Shown here: positions 38,717 through 46,943 of the stretch, one piece after another
Layout: each line of letters starts with the position of its first letter
Position numbering within the stretch: the first letter of the stretch is position 1
Assembly: GCF_023023025.1 (NCBI RefSeq)
Contig: NZ_CP095481.1
Location: 8,197,001-8,261,000, forward strand
Origin: Amycolatopsis sp. WQ 127309
GTDB lineage: Bacteria > Actinomycetota > Actinomycetes > Mycobacteriales > Pseudonocardiaceae
Reading direction: 5' to 3'
DNA: 64,000 nucleotides
Made by a program: the position numbers and the translations under genes
Notes under the pieces: generated by a model
What the model saw: the letters and a program-made list of their open reading frames with translations, nothing else
What the model was told of the DNA's origin: nothing
Database searches by the model: none

Positions 38717-38997
38717 GCTCGGGCGGGGCGGCCGAGGTCGGCCGGTGTTTCGGAACCGAGGCCGAGCACCAGGTACCGGCGGCCACCGGTGCGCCCGCCC
38801 GGGAAGTCACCCATGATGCGGCCCAAGGTGTTGCGCCACCGGCGCAGCAGCACGTCCCGGTACGCCCCGGCCTGGTAGCCCGGCTCGTCGAAGGCGAACG
38901 CGCGAGCCGCGGCGGGATCCGGCAGGTCGAGGACGTGGACGCTGCCGGTGGGCGTGTCCCCGTCCATCGTCGGGCCGCGGGCGATCATCGGGTCCAT
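38707..38997 (-). pseudogene. N-terminally truncated YciI-family protein
   Basis: The 96-residue product has the second half of a YCII domain: MIARGPT, then TGSVHVLDLPDPAAARAFAFDEP, YQAGAYRDVLLRRWRNTLGR. The first strand and helix (about 25-35 residues, normally with a conserved His) are absent. The ATG at 38997 lies 9 bp from the arm of repeat copy B, and the stop lies inside repeat copy A, so the fragment is bracketed by the two palindromes. It is probably a broken gene; expression from a short start is possible. Confidence 0.6.
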
Positions 38998-39005
38998 TCC
39001 GAAAG

Positions 39006-39056
39006 CCGTGAAGGCCTCCTTACCGGCGGTAAGAGCCGGTAAGGAGGCCTTCACGG
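39006..39056. repeat. Long palindromic repeat, copy B
   Basis: Perfect 22-bp arms at 39006-39027 and 39035-39056 with a 7-nt loop. Arms are identical to copy C (63236-63286). It separates the YciI fragment from the 3' end of the secreted GH92 gene, 17 bp away, and could terminate that gene's upstream neighbour or serve as a mobile hairpin. Confidence 0.9.
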
Positions 39057-39073
39057 ACCTGACTACTGCGGGA

Positions 39074-42000
39074 CTAGATCTTCGCGCACTGTCCGGCGGA
39101 CGGGCCGCGGACGGTGTTCGGCAGGTCGTAGTCCGTCGGGGCCGGCGAGTTGATCGCACACGCCAGCGGGCCGCCGATCGTGCTCGACGTGAGCACCGGC
39201 CCGTGGTTGCCGGTCAGCGCCACCGGGCCGCCGACCGTCGTCAGCTCGATCGACACCTGACCGGTCACCCCGGTGATCGCCACCGGGCCGTCCACCTTCG
39301 TGCGGTTGAGCACGACCTGGGCGGCACCCGTCGCGGCGAGCGGGCCCTTGATCTCGCCGCCGCGGACGATCAGCGAGGCGCCGCCGCCCACGGTGACCGG
39401 ACCCGAGACCGTTGCGTCCTGCAGGCACACCGTGCCGCTCGAAACTGACAGCGGCCCGGACGACGCACCCGTGATCGTGCGAGTGCAGGAGGCGTCCGGC
39501 TTGCCCAGCAGCTCGAACTCGGCCAGCTGCGCCGGGGCGCCGGTGCTGGTCGCGGTGACTTCGAGCTTGTAGTAGGCGTAGTGCGCCGGGTTGGCCACCT
39601 TGAACGCGCGGGTCTGCTGCCGCCAGGCGAAGCTCTGGTTCGTCTGCTGGTCCGCGACCGCCCACGTCTTGCCGTCGTAGGAGCCCTTCAGCGTCCAGCT
39701 TTTCGGGTCACCCGCACCGGTCTGGGACGTCAGCGTGTAGTGGCTGACGGCTTCGTCGGTGGAGCCGAGCTGGTACTGCAGGGTGCCGGTGACGGCGGCC
39801 TGGGTGCGTGAGGTGTTGTCGAGCAACGCCCCCGCGTCGGAGCCGTCCGAAGTGGACAGCGTGCCCTTGCCGGGACCGGTTTCGTCGTGCAACGGCGTCG
39901 GCACCGCGTTGTCCTTGGTGATCGACGTCGGCGCGTCGTTCGGGGCGGTGCCCCACTTCGACGGGTTGGGGCCCATGTCGAAGTCGATGACGCCGCCGCG
40001 AGCGATGACGTCCTGCGGCAGCGACGTCGAGCTGTAGGCCTTGCCGTTGACCTTGACGCCCTGGACGTAGACGTTCTTCGCGCTGTTCTTCGGCGCGTTG
40101 ATCACCAGGTCCTTGCCGCCGGCCAGGTGGATCGTCGCCTTCTTGAACAGCGGCGACCCGATCGCGTAGTTCGGGCTGCCCATCTGCAGCGGGTAGAAGC
40201 CCAGCGCGCTGAAGATGTACCACGCGGACATCTCGCCGTTGTCCTCGTCGCCGGCGTAGCCCTGGCCGATCTCGGCGCCGTTGTAGAGCCGCGAGAGCGC
40301 TTCACGGACCTTCGCCTGCGTCTTCGACGGCTGACCCGCGTAGTCGTACATGTAGAGCAGGTGGTGCGAAGGCTGGTTGGAGTGGCCGTACTGGCCCATC
40401 CGCACGTCCCGCGCTTCCCGCATCTCGTGGATCACGCCACCGTAGGAACCCGGGTAGTTGGCGGTCTCCTGGTCGGCGAAGAACTGGTCCAGCTTGGTCG
40501 CCAGGCCCGCCTGACCGCCGTAGAGGTTGGCCAGGCCCTTGCCGTCCTGCGGCACGGTGAACGCCATGCCCCAGCCGTCGGTCTCGGTGTAGTCGCCGCC
40601 CCACGAGCGCGGGTCGTACTGGTCCTTCGTCTTGGTGAACTTGCCGCTGGCGTCCTTGCCCTGGAAGAACCCGACGCTCGGGTCGTACAGGTTCACGTAC
40701 TGCTGGGCGCGGCTGGTGAAGTACTCGTAGTTCTCCTGGTACTCCGCCTTGCGCGGGTCGTTCGGCGCCGCCTCGTCGGCCAGCTTCTTCGACAGGTTGG
40801 CGATGCCGAAGTCGTTGACGTAGCCCTCGATCGCCCACGAGAAGCCCTCGCTGGCGGTGTTGGGCGTGTAGCCGAGGAAGATGCCCTGGTCCAGGCCCTT
40901 GCGCCCGACCGCCGAGTTCGGCGGCGTCACCGTGGCGTTCTTCAGCGCCGCGTCGTAGGCCGACTTGACGTCGAAGTTCTTGACGCCCTTGAGGTAGGCG
41001 TCGGCGAACGCGACGTCGGAGCTGGTGCCGGTCATCAGGTCCGCGTAACCGGGGGAGGACCAGCGCGCGATCCAGCCGCCGTCGCGGTACTGCTGCACGA
41101 ACCCGTCGACCATCTTCCCGGCCATGTCGGGCGTGAGCAGCGAGTACGCCGGCCACGTCGTGCGGTAGGTGTCCCAGAACCCGTTGTTGACGTAGGTCTG
41201 GCCGTCGACCACCTTCGACCCGGTCTGGGTCGCGGTGTCCGGGCCGGTCTTCGGCGACACCGGGCTCGCATACTTGTAGGCGGGCTTGGCGGCGGTGCCG
41301 GTGTTCTCGAACCCGGAGTTCGGGTACAGGAACAGCCGGTACAGGTTCGAGTAGAGCGTCGTGAGCTGGTCCTTCGACGCGCCCTCGACCTCGATCACCT
41401 TGAGCTGGTCGTCCCACGCCTTCTGCGCGGCGTCACGCACCGAGTCGAACGTCGCGGCCGGGGCGATCTCCATGGCGAGGTTCTTCTTCGCCTGGTCCAG
41501 GCTGATCAGCGACGTCGCGATCTTCATGTTCACGGTCTTGTCGGCGCCCGCGGCGAACCGCAGGTAGCCGGTGACGTTGTCGCGGCCCTGCCCGGTGAGC
41601 TTGCCGCCCGCGGTGACCGGCTTGTCGAACGCCGCGTAGACGAACATCCGGCCCGCGCCGGCTGACACGTTGGTCTCGGTGTATCCCGAGAGCGTGCCGG
41701 TGGCGGGGTCGAGCGTGAGCCCGGCGGAGTTGTTGACGCTGTCGAAGATCAGGCTCGAGTCCGCGCCCGGGAACGAGAACTTCATCATCGCCGCGTGGTC
41801 GGTCGGCGCGATCTCGGTCTTGATCCCGTTCTGGAACTGGACGCCGTAGTAGTGCGCCCGCGCGACCTCGTCGCTGTGCTTGAACGGCAGCGCCCGCGCG
41901 TCGCGGTTGGCGTCGGGCACCCCGGTGGCCGCGGACGGCATCACCTGGAACGCCTCCCGGTCACCCATCCACGGGCTCGGCTCGTGGCTCACGCTGAACG

Positions 42001-43384
42001 CCTGCAGCTGCGGGAGGTTCTGCGCGTTGTTCTGGGTGCTGTAGTTGTAGAGCCAGCTGCTCGACCCGGCGTCGGTCACCGGCGTCCAGAAGTTGAACCC
42101 GTGCGGCACCGCCGTGGCGGGGAAGTTGTTGCCGCGGGAGAACGTGCTGTTGGCCATCGTGCCGCGCGTGGTCACGACGTTGTCGCTCGGCCGGGTGCTC
42201 GACGGCGGCGTCGGCGTGGCCGAGACCTTCACGTCGTCCAGCCAGCCCTGCAGCGTGCCGGGGCCGTTCGGGTTGTCGTACCCGACGAGGATCCGGTCGA
42301 TGGTCTTGCCCTTGGCGACCGAGCCGATCGCCGAGCGCACCAGGTTCCACTGGTTGGCGTAGAGCACCTTCGAGGCGCCCTGGCCTTCCGGGGTCAGCGG
42401 GAAGCCGTACTGGTCGGTGGCGCCGAGGTTGCGCAGGTAGGTGCCGTCGGTGAAGGCCAGGTCGATCGCGACGTTGGTGCTCGGGTACTTCAGGTCGCCG
42501 GTGATGAACTGCGGCTGCACCTTGTACGAGAGCTCGGTCGAGGCCACGACCGGGACGTTGACGTCGAAGACCTTGTTGTACGACCAGCCGTGCCCGGCCT
42601 CGGTCTGGCTGCCGGAGTAGCGGAACGCCTTGAGCCCGGTGAAGCCGGCGCGGTTCTTGTTCGTGTACCCGCCGGTCGGGCCGGAGTCGGTGAAGCTGCG
42701 CATGTTCGGCAGCGGCGGCGGCGTCGGGTCGTCGTTGGCCAGCAGCAGCTCGGCGGCCTGCAGGATGTCGCCGCCGTTGTTGGCCGTCACGTTCAGCCGG
42801 AAGAACTTGTACGGCGCGCTCGGCGCGGCCAGCTTGTAGTCCTTCTGCTGGAACCGGGCGCCGAACGTCTGGCCGGCCTGCTTGTCCAGGTCCGTCCAGG
42901 TCTGCGCGTCGTCCGACCCCTGCAGGGTCCAGTCCTTGGGGTCGCGCTCGTCGTGGTCGTTGGCCGAGGTGATCGCGTAGTGCGTCACCGACGTGGCCTC
43001 CGACAGGTTCACCTGCGCCCACGCGGTCGGGTCCCAGGACAGCCACTTCGTGTCCGACGTGCCGTCGACCAGGTTGGCGACGACCTCGCCGCCGTCGGTG
43101 TTCTCACTGCTCGCGCTGGTCTCGGTGACCTTGCCGCGGATGTCGCCGGGGATCGCGGTGCCGTTCGCGCCGTTGACGCCGAACGCGCGCGGCTTCCCGG
43201 CCGCGTCGGTGTCGACGGTGTCGGTCCACGTCGGCTGGGGGTCACCCGGCTCGAACGAGGACGAGAAATCAGCGGGAAGGGCGTCCTCGGCGGCGTAGGC
43301 GGCCGCGGGGAGGGCGACCAGGCCGGCGGCGACCACGGTGGCGGCCAGCATCATGGCGACCGGTGGTCTGGCGCTTCGGGGCAT
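39074..43384 (-). CDS. Secreted GH92 alpha-mannosidase with discoidin and beta-helix domains
   Basis: This 1,436-residue exported exo-alpha-mannosidase starts with a Sec signal peptide (about 1-32, ending in AAAYA). A discoidin (F5/8C) domain (about 85-215), a galactose-binding-like part and the GH92 core with the same motifs as the paralogue (GNNFPATAVPHGFNFWTP, GDEDNGEMSAWYIFSALGF) follow. A second discoidin-like domain comes next, and a repeat of GPV/GPL-containing rungs over the last ~137 residues predicts a small beta-helix. It probably trims mannose from fungal or plant glycans outside the cell and binds the polymer. The second ATG (43384) is favoured because GGAG lies 5 nt upstream; 43387 is too close. 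Confidence 0.93.
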   Translation of the reverse strand: MPRSARPPVAMMLAATVVAAGLVALPAAAYAAEDALPADFSSSFEPGDPQPTWTDTVDTDAAGKPRAFGVNGANGTAIPGDIRGKVTETSASSENTDGGEVVANLVDGTSDTKWLSWDPTAWAQVNLSEATSVTHYAITSANDHDERDPKDWTLQGSDDAQTWTDLDKQAGQTFGARFQQKDYKLAAPSAPYKFFRLNVTANNGGDILQAAELLLANDDPTPPPLPNMRSFTDSGPTGGYTNKNRAGFTGLKAFRYSGSQTEAGHGWSYNKVFDVNVPVVASTELSYKVQPQFITGDLKYPSTNVAIDLAFTDGTYLRNLGATDQYGFPLTPEGQGASKVLYANQWNLVRSAIGSVAKGKTIDRILVGYDNPNGPGTLQGWLDDVKVSATPTPPSSTRPSDNVVTTRGTMANSTFSRGNNFPATAVPHGFNFWTPVTDAGSSSWLYNYSTQNNAQNLPQLQAFSVSHEPSPWMGDREAFQVMPSAATGVPDANRDARALPFKHSDEVARAHYYGVQFQNGIKTEIAPTDHAAMMKFSFPGADSSLIFDSVNNSAGLTLDPATGTLSGYTETNVSAGAGRMFVYAAFDKPVTAGGKLTGQGRDNVTGYLRFAAGADKTVNMKIATSLISLDQAKKNLAMEIAPAATFDSVRDAAQKAWDDQLKVIEVEGASKDQLTTLYSNLYRLFLYPNSGFENTGTAAKPAYKYASPVSPKTGPDTATQTGSKVVDGQTYVNNGFWDTYRTTWPAYSLLTPDMAGKMVDGFVQQYRDGGWIARWSSPGYADLMTGTSSDVAFADAYLKGVKNFDVKSAYDAALKNATVTPPNSAVGRKGLDQGIFLGYTPNTASEGFSWAIEGYVNDFGIANLSKKLADEAAPNDPRKAEYQENYEYFTSRAQQYVNLYDPSVGFFQGKDASGKFTKTKDQYDPRSWGGDYTETDGWGMAFTVPQDGKGLANLYGGQAGLATKLDQFFADQETANYPGSYGGVIHEMREARDVRMGQYGHSNQPSHHLLYMYDYAGQPSKTQAKVREALSRLYNGAEIGQGYAGDEDNGEMSAWYIFSALGFYPLQMGSPNYAIGSPLFKKATIHLAGGKDLVINAPKNSAKNVYVQGVKVNGKAYSSTSLPQDVIARGGVIDFDMGPNPSKWGTAPNDAPTSITKDNAVPTPLHDETGPGKGTLSTSDGSDAGALLDNTSRTQAAVTGTLQYQLGSTDEAVSHYTLTSQTGAGDPKSWTLKGSYDGKTWAVADQQTNQSFAWRQQTRAFKVANPAHYAYYKLEVTATSTGAPAQLAEFELLGKPDASCTRTITGASSGPLSVSSGTVCLQDATVSGPVTVGGGASLIVRGGEIKGPLAATGAAQVVLNRTKVDGPVAITGVTGQVSIELTTVGGPVALTGNHGPVLTSSTIGGPLACAINSPAPTDYDLPNTVRGPSAGQCAKI

Positions 43385-43387
43385 CAT

Positions 43388-43709
43388 TGCTCCAAGCTCT
43401 GGAGGGGATGAACAACGGCACCGCGCGACGGGGGAAACCGGCGGCGCGATAGGAAGACAAACGCGCGGGTGACATCGATGTCAAGACCGGTCGGCAAACC
43501 TGGCCAGAACTGGACAACCCAACCACCGGGGGACCTGGTGAGAACGGTCCGGACCATCGCCGTGGTCGTGACGCCCCTGCTCGTGACCACCGCCTTCACC
43601 CCGGCGGCCACCGGCTCCACCGTCCGGCCGAGCACCGCCTGCGGCGATCCCGCCCGGTCGCGCGGTAAAACGGTCACGCGGCTCCGGGGTCGTCGCTAAA
43701 GTCGTGATC
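43388..43709. other. 322-bp gap between GH92 and methyltransferase genes
   Basis: This gap should hold the GH92 promoter and that of the divergent methyltransferase gene. A short frame (GTG at about 43538 to 43699) could encode some 53 residues with a hydrophobic start, but it has no recognisable family and no clear ribosome-binding site, so it is not called as a gene. No palindromes of note were seen. Confidence 0.5.
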
Positions 43710-44354
43710 ATGTCGACCCCGGAGCCCGCCGACCGTGTCCTGTCCCGCGCCTCGCTCGCCGAGGGCAACCCGACCGCGTGGTTCGACGAGCTCTACACCG
43801 CCGCCGCCCGCGGTGAGGCGGAAGTCCCGTGGACCCGCGGCAAGCCCCAAGCGGACCTGGTGACCTGGGCGGCCGAGCACCCCGGCGAGGGCCGCCGCGC
43901 GCTGGTGGTCGGCAGCGCCCTCGGCGACGACTCCGAGCTGCTGGCCGCCGCGGGGTGGGCGGTGACGGGCTTCGACGTCGCCCCGACCGCGGTCGAGGCC
44001 GCCCGCGCCCGCTTCCCGGAGTCCGCGGTGGACTACGTCGTGGCGGATCTGCTGAAGCCGCCGGGGGAGTGGCACCAGGCGTTCGACCTGGTCGTGGAGA
44101 TCATGAACGTCCAGGCGATGCCCCGCGACTTCCGCCCCGCGGCGCTCACGTCGCTGGCCGGCTTCCTCGCCCCGGGCGGCACGGCGCTGGTCAGCGAGGT
44201 CGCGGAGGAGAGCACGGACGTCGAGACGTGGGTCAGCCCGCCGTGGCCGTTCAGCCGCGCGGAGATCGAGTCGATCGCCCAGGACGGCGTACGCCTGGTG
44301 AGCCTGGGCACGGTCCGCGACGGCGCCCGCCACTGGGCCACCTTCACCCGGTAA
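43710..44354 (+). CDS. Class I SAM-dependent methyltransferase
   Basis: This 214-residue protein has the Rossmann-fold SAM site: motif I RALVVGSALGDDSELLA, an acidic strand end in VTGFDVAPTAVEAAR, motif II DYVVADLLKPP and FDLVVEIMNVQAM. The short N-terminus with WFDELYTAA resembles thiopurine/small-molecule methyltransferases of the TPMT group. The ATG at 43710 is used; a GTG at 43704 is possible. The substrate is unknown. A small ABM-like gene follows 30 bp downstream. Confidence 0.88.
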   Translation: MSTPEPADRVLSRASLAEGNPTAWFDELYTAAARGEAEVPWTRGKPQADLVTWAAEHPGEGRRALVVGSALGDDSELLAAAGWAVTGFDVAPTAVEAARARFPESAVDYVVADLLKPPGEWHQAFDLVVEIMNVQAMPRDFRPAALTSLAGFLAPGGTALVSEVAEESTDVETWVSPPWPFSRAEIESIAQDGVRLVSLGTVRDGARHWATFTR

Positions 44355-44384
44355 CGCGCCCGGCCCGCCCGCGACTCACCGGGC

Positions 44385-44657
44385 ATGTGGGCCGTCATCG
44401 GAGTCTGGGACATCGCGCCGGAGAAGATCGACGAGCTGCGCGCCCAGGTGCCGCTCATGGCCTCGAGCAAGGTCGGCACCCCGGGGTTCGTCCACGGCAC
44501 CTGGACCCTCGACGGTCACATGATCCAGGTCTACGCCGACGAGGCGAACGCGCGCCGCTACCACGACGACATGCTCGCCCGGGGGTTCACCGACCAGCCC
44601 GGCGTGCGGTGCGTCGTGTGGGCCGTCGCCGAGGTCGGCGCGGAGTCCCAGGTCTAA
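44385..44657 (+). CDS. Small dimeric alpha-beta barrel (ABM-like) protein
   Basis: This 90-residue protein opens with MWAVIGVWDIAPEKIDELRAQVPLM and has a HGTWTLDGHMIQVYADEANARRYHDD middle, the pattern of small ferredoxin-like ABM domains that bind or oxidise small aromatics. It converges with the M20 peptidase gene, and the two stops overlap over four bases (44654-44657). Function unknown. Confidence 0.7.
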   Translation: MWAVIGVWDIAPEKIDELRAQVPLMASSKVGTPGFVHGTWTLDGHMIQVYADEANARRYHDDMLARGFTDQPGVRCVVWAVAEVGAESQV

Positions 44658-45943
44658 CAGCTCTCCAGGAACCGGGACAGCACCCGCGTCCCGAAGTGCA
44701 GGCCCTCCACCGGGACCCGCTCGTCCACCCCGTGCGCCATCGCCCGGTACGGAAAGCCCGCCGGCAGCCACAGCGGCGCGAAACCGTAGTTCACGATCCC
44801 GAGCTGGGCGAACGCCTTCGCGTCGGTGCCGCCGCCCATGCAGTACGGCACCACCACGGCCTCGGGGTCTTCGGCTTGCAAAGCCGCGGCCATCGAGGCG
44901 AACCACGGCGAGTCCACCGGGGCCTGCACCGGCGGCTGGTGCGCGACGAACTCGCGCGTGACGCCTTCGCCGAGCAGCTCGTCCAGCGCCGCGAACAGCG
45001 CGTCCTCGGTGCCCGGCAGCACCCGGACGTCGACTTGCGCGGTCGCCGTCGTCGGGATCACGTTCACCTTGTAGCCCGCGTCCAGCATCGTCGGGGTCGT
45101 GCTGTTGCGGACCGTCGGCACGACCAGCCCGCCCGCCGGGCCCAATGCCGCCACTGTGGCGTCCACATCGGACAGATCCACCGGAATGCCCAAGGCCGCG
45201 CCGGTCCGCTCCAGGAACGCCTGCACCGTCGGCGTCGGCGACACCGGCCATTGGTGCGCCGCGATCCGGTGCAACGCGTCCACCAACCGGGTGACGGCGT
45301 TCTCGTCGTTGGGCCGCGACCCGTGCCCGGCGCGGCCGCGGGCGGTGAGGCGCAGGTGCGCCGTGCCGCGCTCGGCCGTCCCGACCGGGTAGAGGTGCAC
45401 GATCCGGCCGTCGGCGGCGGGCACGTGGTAGGTGTAGCCGCCCGACTCGCTGATCGCCGCCGCACAGCCCTCGAACAGCTCCGGGTGCGCCGCGACCAGC
45501 CAGTGCGCGCCGTAGTCGCCGCGGTCTTCCTCGTCGGCGACGAACGCGAGCACGACGTCACGCCGCGGCCGCACCCCGCCGGCCAGCGCGGCCAGCACCA
45601 TCGCGACGAAGTCCTTCATGTCTGTCGCGCCGCGGCCCCACAGGTAGCCGTCGCGGACCTCGCCGGCGAACGGCGGCACCGACCAGTCCGCCGCATCCGC
45701 CGGGACGACGTCGAGGTGGCCCTGCACCAGCAGCGCGGGCAACGACGGGTCGGTGCCCGCGACGCGCGCGATCACGCTGGCCCGGCCGGGCGCCGCCTCG
45801 TAGATCTTCGACGGGATGCCGAGCCCGTCCAGGAACGCGGCCACGTATTCCGCCGCCGGCCGCTCCGGCGAAGCGTCACCCCCGCCGCGGTTGGTGGTGT
45901 CGAACCGGATCAGGTCCGCGCAGAGCTGGACGACGTCAGCCAT
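44654..45943 (-). CDS. M20-family metallopeptidase, partner of the D-aminopeptidase
   Basis: This 429-residue cytosolic di-zinc peptidase has ligand motifs QGHLDVVP, WGRGATDMKD, ADEEDRGD, dimer-domain RGRAGHGSR and late GGGTDAKAF with AHGVDERVP. It is a second M20 enzyme besides the one at 17 kb and shares about the same layout. Its start overlaps the end of the D-aminopeptidase gene by 8 bp, so they are co-translated. The operon is divergent from a dipeptide ABC transporter, which suggests that imported peptides, perhaps from peptidoglycan, are cut in two steps. Confidence 0.92.
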   Translation of the reverse strand: MADVVQLCADLIRFDTTNRGGGDASPERPAAEYVAAFLDGLGIPSKIYEAAPGRASVIARVAGTDPSLPALLVQGHLDVVPADAADWSVPPFAGEVRDGYLWGRGATDMKDFVAMVLAALAGGVRPRRDVVLAFVADEEDRGDYGAHWLVAAHPELFEGCAAAISESGGYTYHVPAADGRIVHLYPVGTAERGTAHLRLTARGRAGHGSRPNDENAVTRLVDALHRIAAHQWPVSPTPTVQAFLERTGAALGIPVDLSDVDATVAALGPAGGLVVPTVRNSTTPTMLDAGYKVNVIPTTATAQVDVRVLPGTEDALFAALDELLGEGVTREFVAHQPPVQAPVDSPWFASMAAALQAEDPEAVVVPYCMGGGTDAKAFAQLGIVNYGFAPLWLPAGFPYRAMAHGVDERVPVEGLHFGTRVLSRFLESC

Positions 45944-46763
45944 AGATGCCCTGCACCGCCCCCGCCGCGATCGCCGTCACGACCTTGAACGCCTTCATCG
46001 CCTCGGTCATCGTCACCGCGTCGAACCCGACCCGGCGGACGCCGATCTGCTCCACCGTCGGGATCACCGCGGTGGCCTGGGCCAGGTGGCTCGCGTCGAA
46101 CTCGACCTCGATCCGGTGCGGCCCCACCCGCCGCTCCAGGCGGCCGGCCTGCGCCATCGCGTCGGCCGCCGCGGTCGTCAGCAGCTCCGCCGTGCGCGCG
46201 GGCGGCAGGCAGATGGCCGCGTACCGGCTGACGCACTCCTTCACCTGGACCAGCTCCGCGTCCGGTGCGTAATCACGCGCGTCTTCGCACGTTTCGTCGT
46301 CACCCGAAACGAGCAGGACGGGCACGCCGTACTCCGCGGCCATCGCCGCGTTCAACCGGCCCTCGCTCGCCGGGACGTCGTCCAGCCACACCCCGGTGAT
46401 CTGGTTCTCCAGGTAGGTGTGCGACAGCACCCCGTCGAACCCGGCACCGGCGTGGTAACCGAGGAAGACGACACCGTCCACACCGGAGTCGACGCCCTGC
46501 ATCATCGACAGCGGCTTGTGCCGCCCGGTCAGCAGCCGCGCCCGCGGGTCGAGGTCCTCCAGCAGCAGGTTCCGCTGCGAGGAATGCGCCTCGTTCACCA
46601 GGACGTCGCCGGCCCCGGCGTCGAACAGCCCGGCCAGCACCGCGTTGACGTCGCCGGTGAACAGCCGCCGGAAGCGGTCCCACTGCGGCGAACCGGGCAC
46701 GACGTCGTCGGTCCAGGTGACGCCGGTGGCGCCCTCCATGTCCGCCGAGATCATGATGCGCAT
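45936..46763 (-). CDS. M55-family D-aminopeptidase (DppA type)
   Basis: DppA-type enzymes release N-terminal D-amino acids, such as D-Ala from D-Ala peptides. The 275-residue protein conserves the zinc ligands of Bacillus DppA at nearly the same positions: Asp8 and Glu10 (SADMEGATG), His60 (VNEAHSS), His104 (LGYHAG) and Glu134; His115 (LSHTY) is the catalytic candidate. The ATG at 46763 starts this motif region directly. It shares an operon with the M20 peptidase gene and is divergent from a dipeptide ABC transporter. The same association occurs in the dpp operon of Bacillus, where it helps to use D-amino acid peptides of the wall. Confidence 0.93.
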   Translation of the reverse strand: MRIMISADMEGATGVTWTDDVVPGSPQWDRFRRLFTGDVNAVLAGLFDAGAGDVLVNEAHSSQRNLLLEDLDPRARLLTGRHKPLSMMQGVDSGVDGVVFLGYHAGAGFDGVLSHTYLENQITGVWLDDVPASEGRLNAAMAAEYGVPVLLVSGDDETCEDARDYAPDAELVQVKECVSRYAAICLPPARTAELLTTAAADAMAQAGRLERRVGPHRIEVEFDASHLAQATAVIPTVEQIGVRRVGFDAVTMTEAMKAFKVVTAIAAGAVQGIYG

Positions 46764-46943
46764 GCGGGGCACTCTAACCAGCCCGCGCGACCCGCGAGCA
46801 CCGAATCCCGCCTTCCGAATGTCACGCAGCGTGAACTTTGTCCGGTCGATAACGATCGGACACCTGCCGAGGTGGCAACATATTGCGCGGTTGTCCGGGT
46901 ATGTGGTTACTTCTCGTCCTTGGGGAGGCTCACAGCGAGAACG
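46764..46943. promoter_or_regulatory. Divergent control region of the D-peptide locus, with two dyads
   Basis: Two palindromic sites lie between the D-aminopeptidase and transporter genes: TCACGC-A-GCGTGA (46822-46834, perfect) and GTCCGGTCG-ATAA-CGATCGGAC (46840-46861, one mismatch). The gap is also richer in A and T than the genes. Both could be bound by a regulator that switches both operons together; no regulator gene is adjacent. Confidence 0.5.

Noticed and set aside
38659..39056. Copies A and B read as the terminal inverted repeats of one insertion sequence
   Set aside because: Each copy is itself a full hairpin; the 290 bp between them encode only a YciI fragment and no transposase.
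43469..43699. Short frame that might encode a small secreted peptide
   Set aside because: There is a weak hydrophobic start but no ribosome-binding site, no family and no conserved cysteines; kept only as a note in the gap entry.
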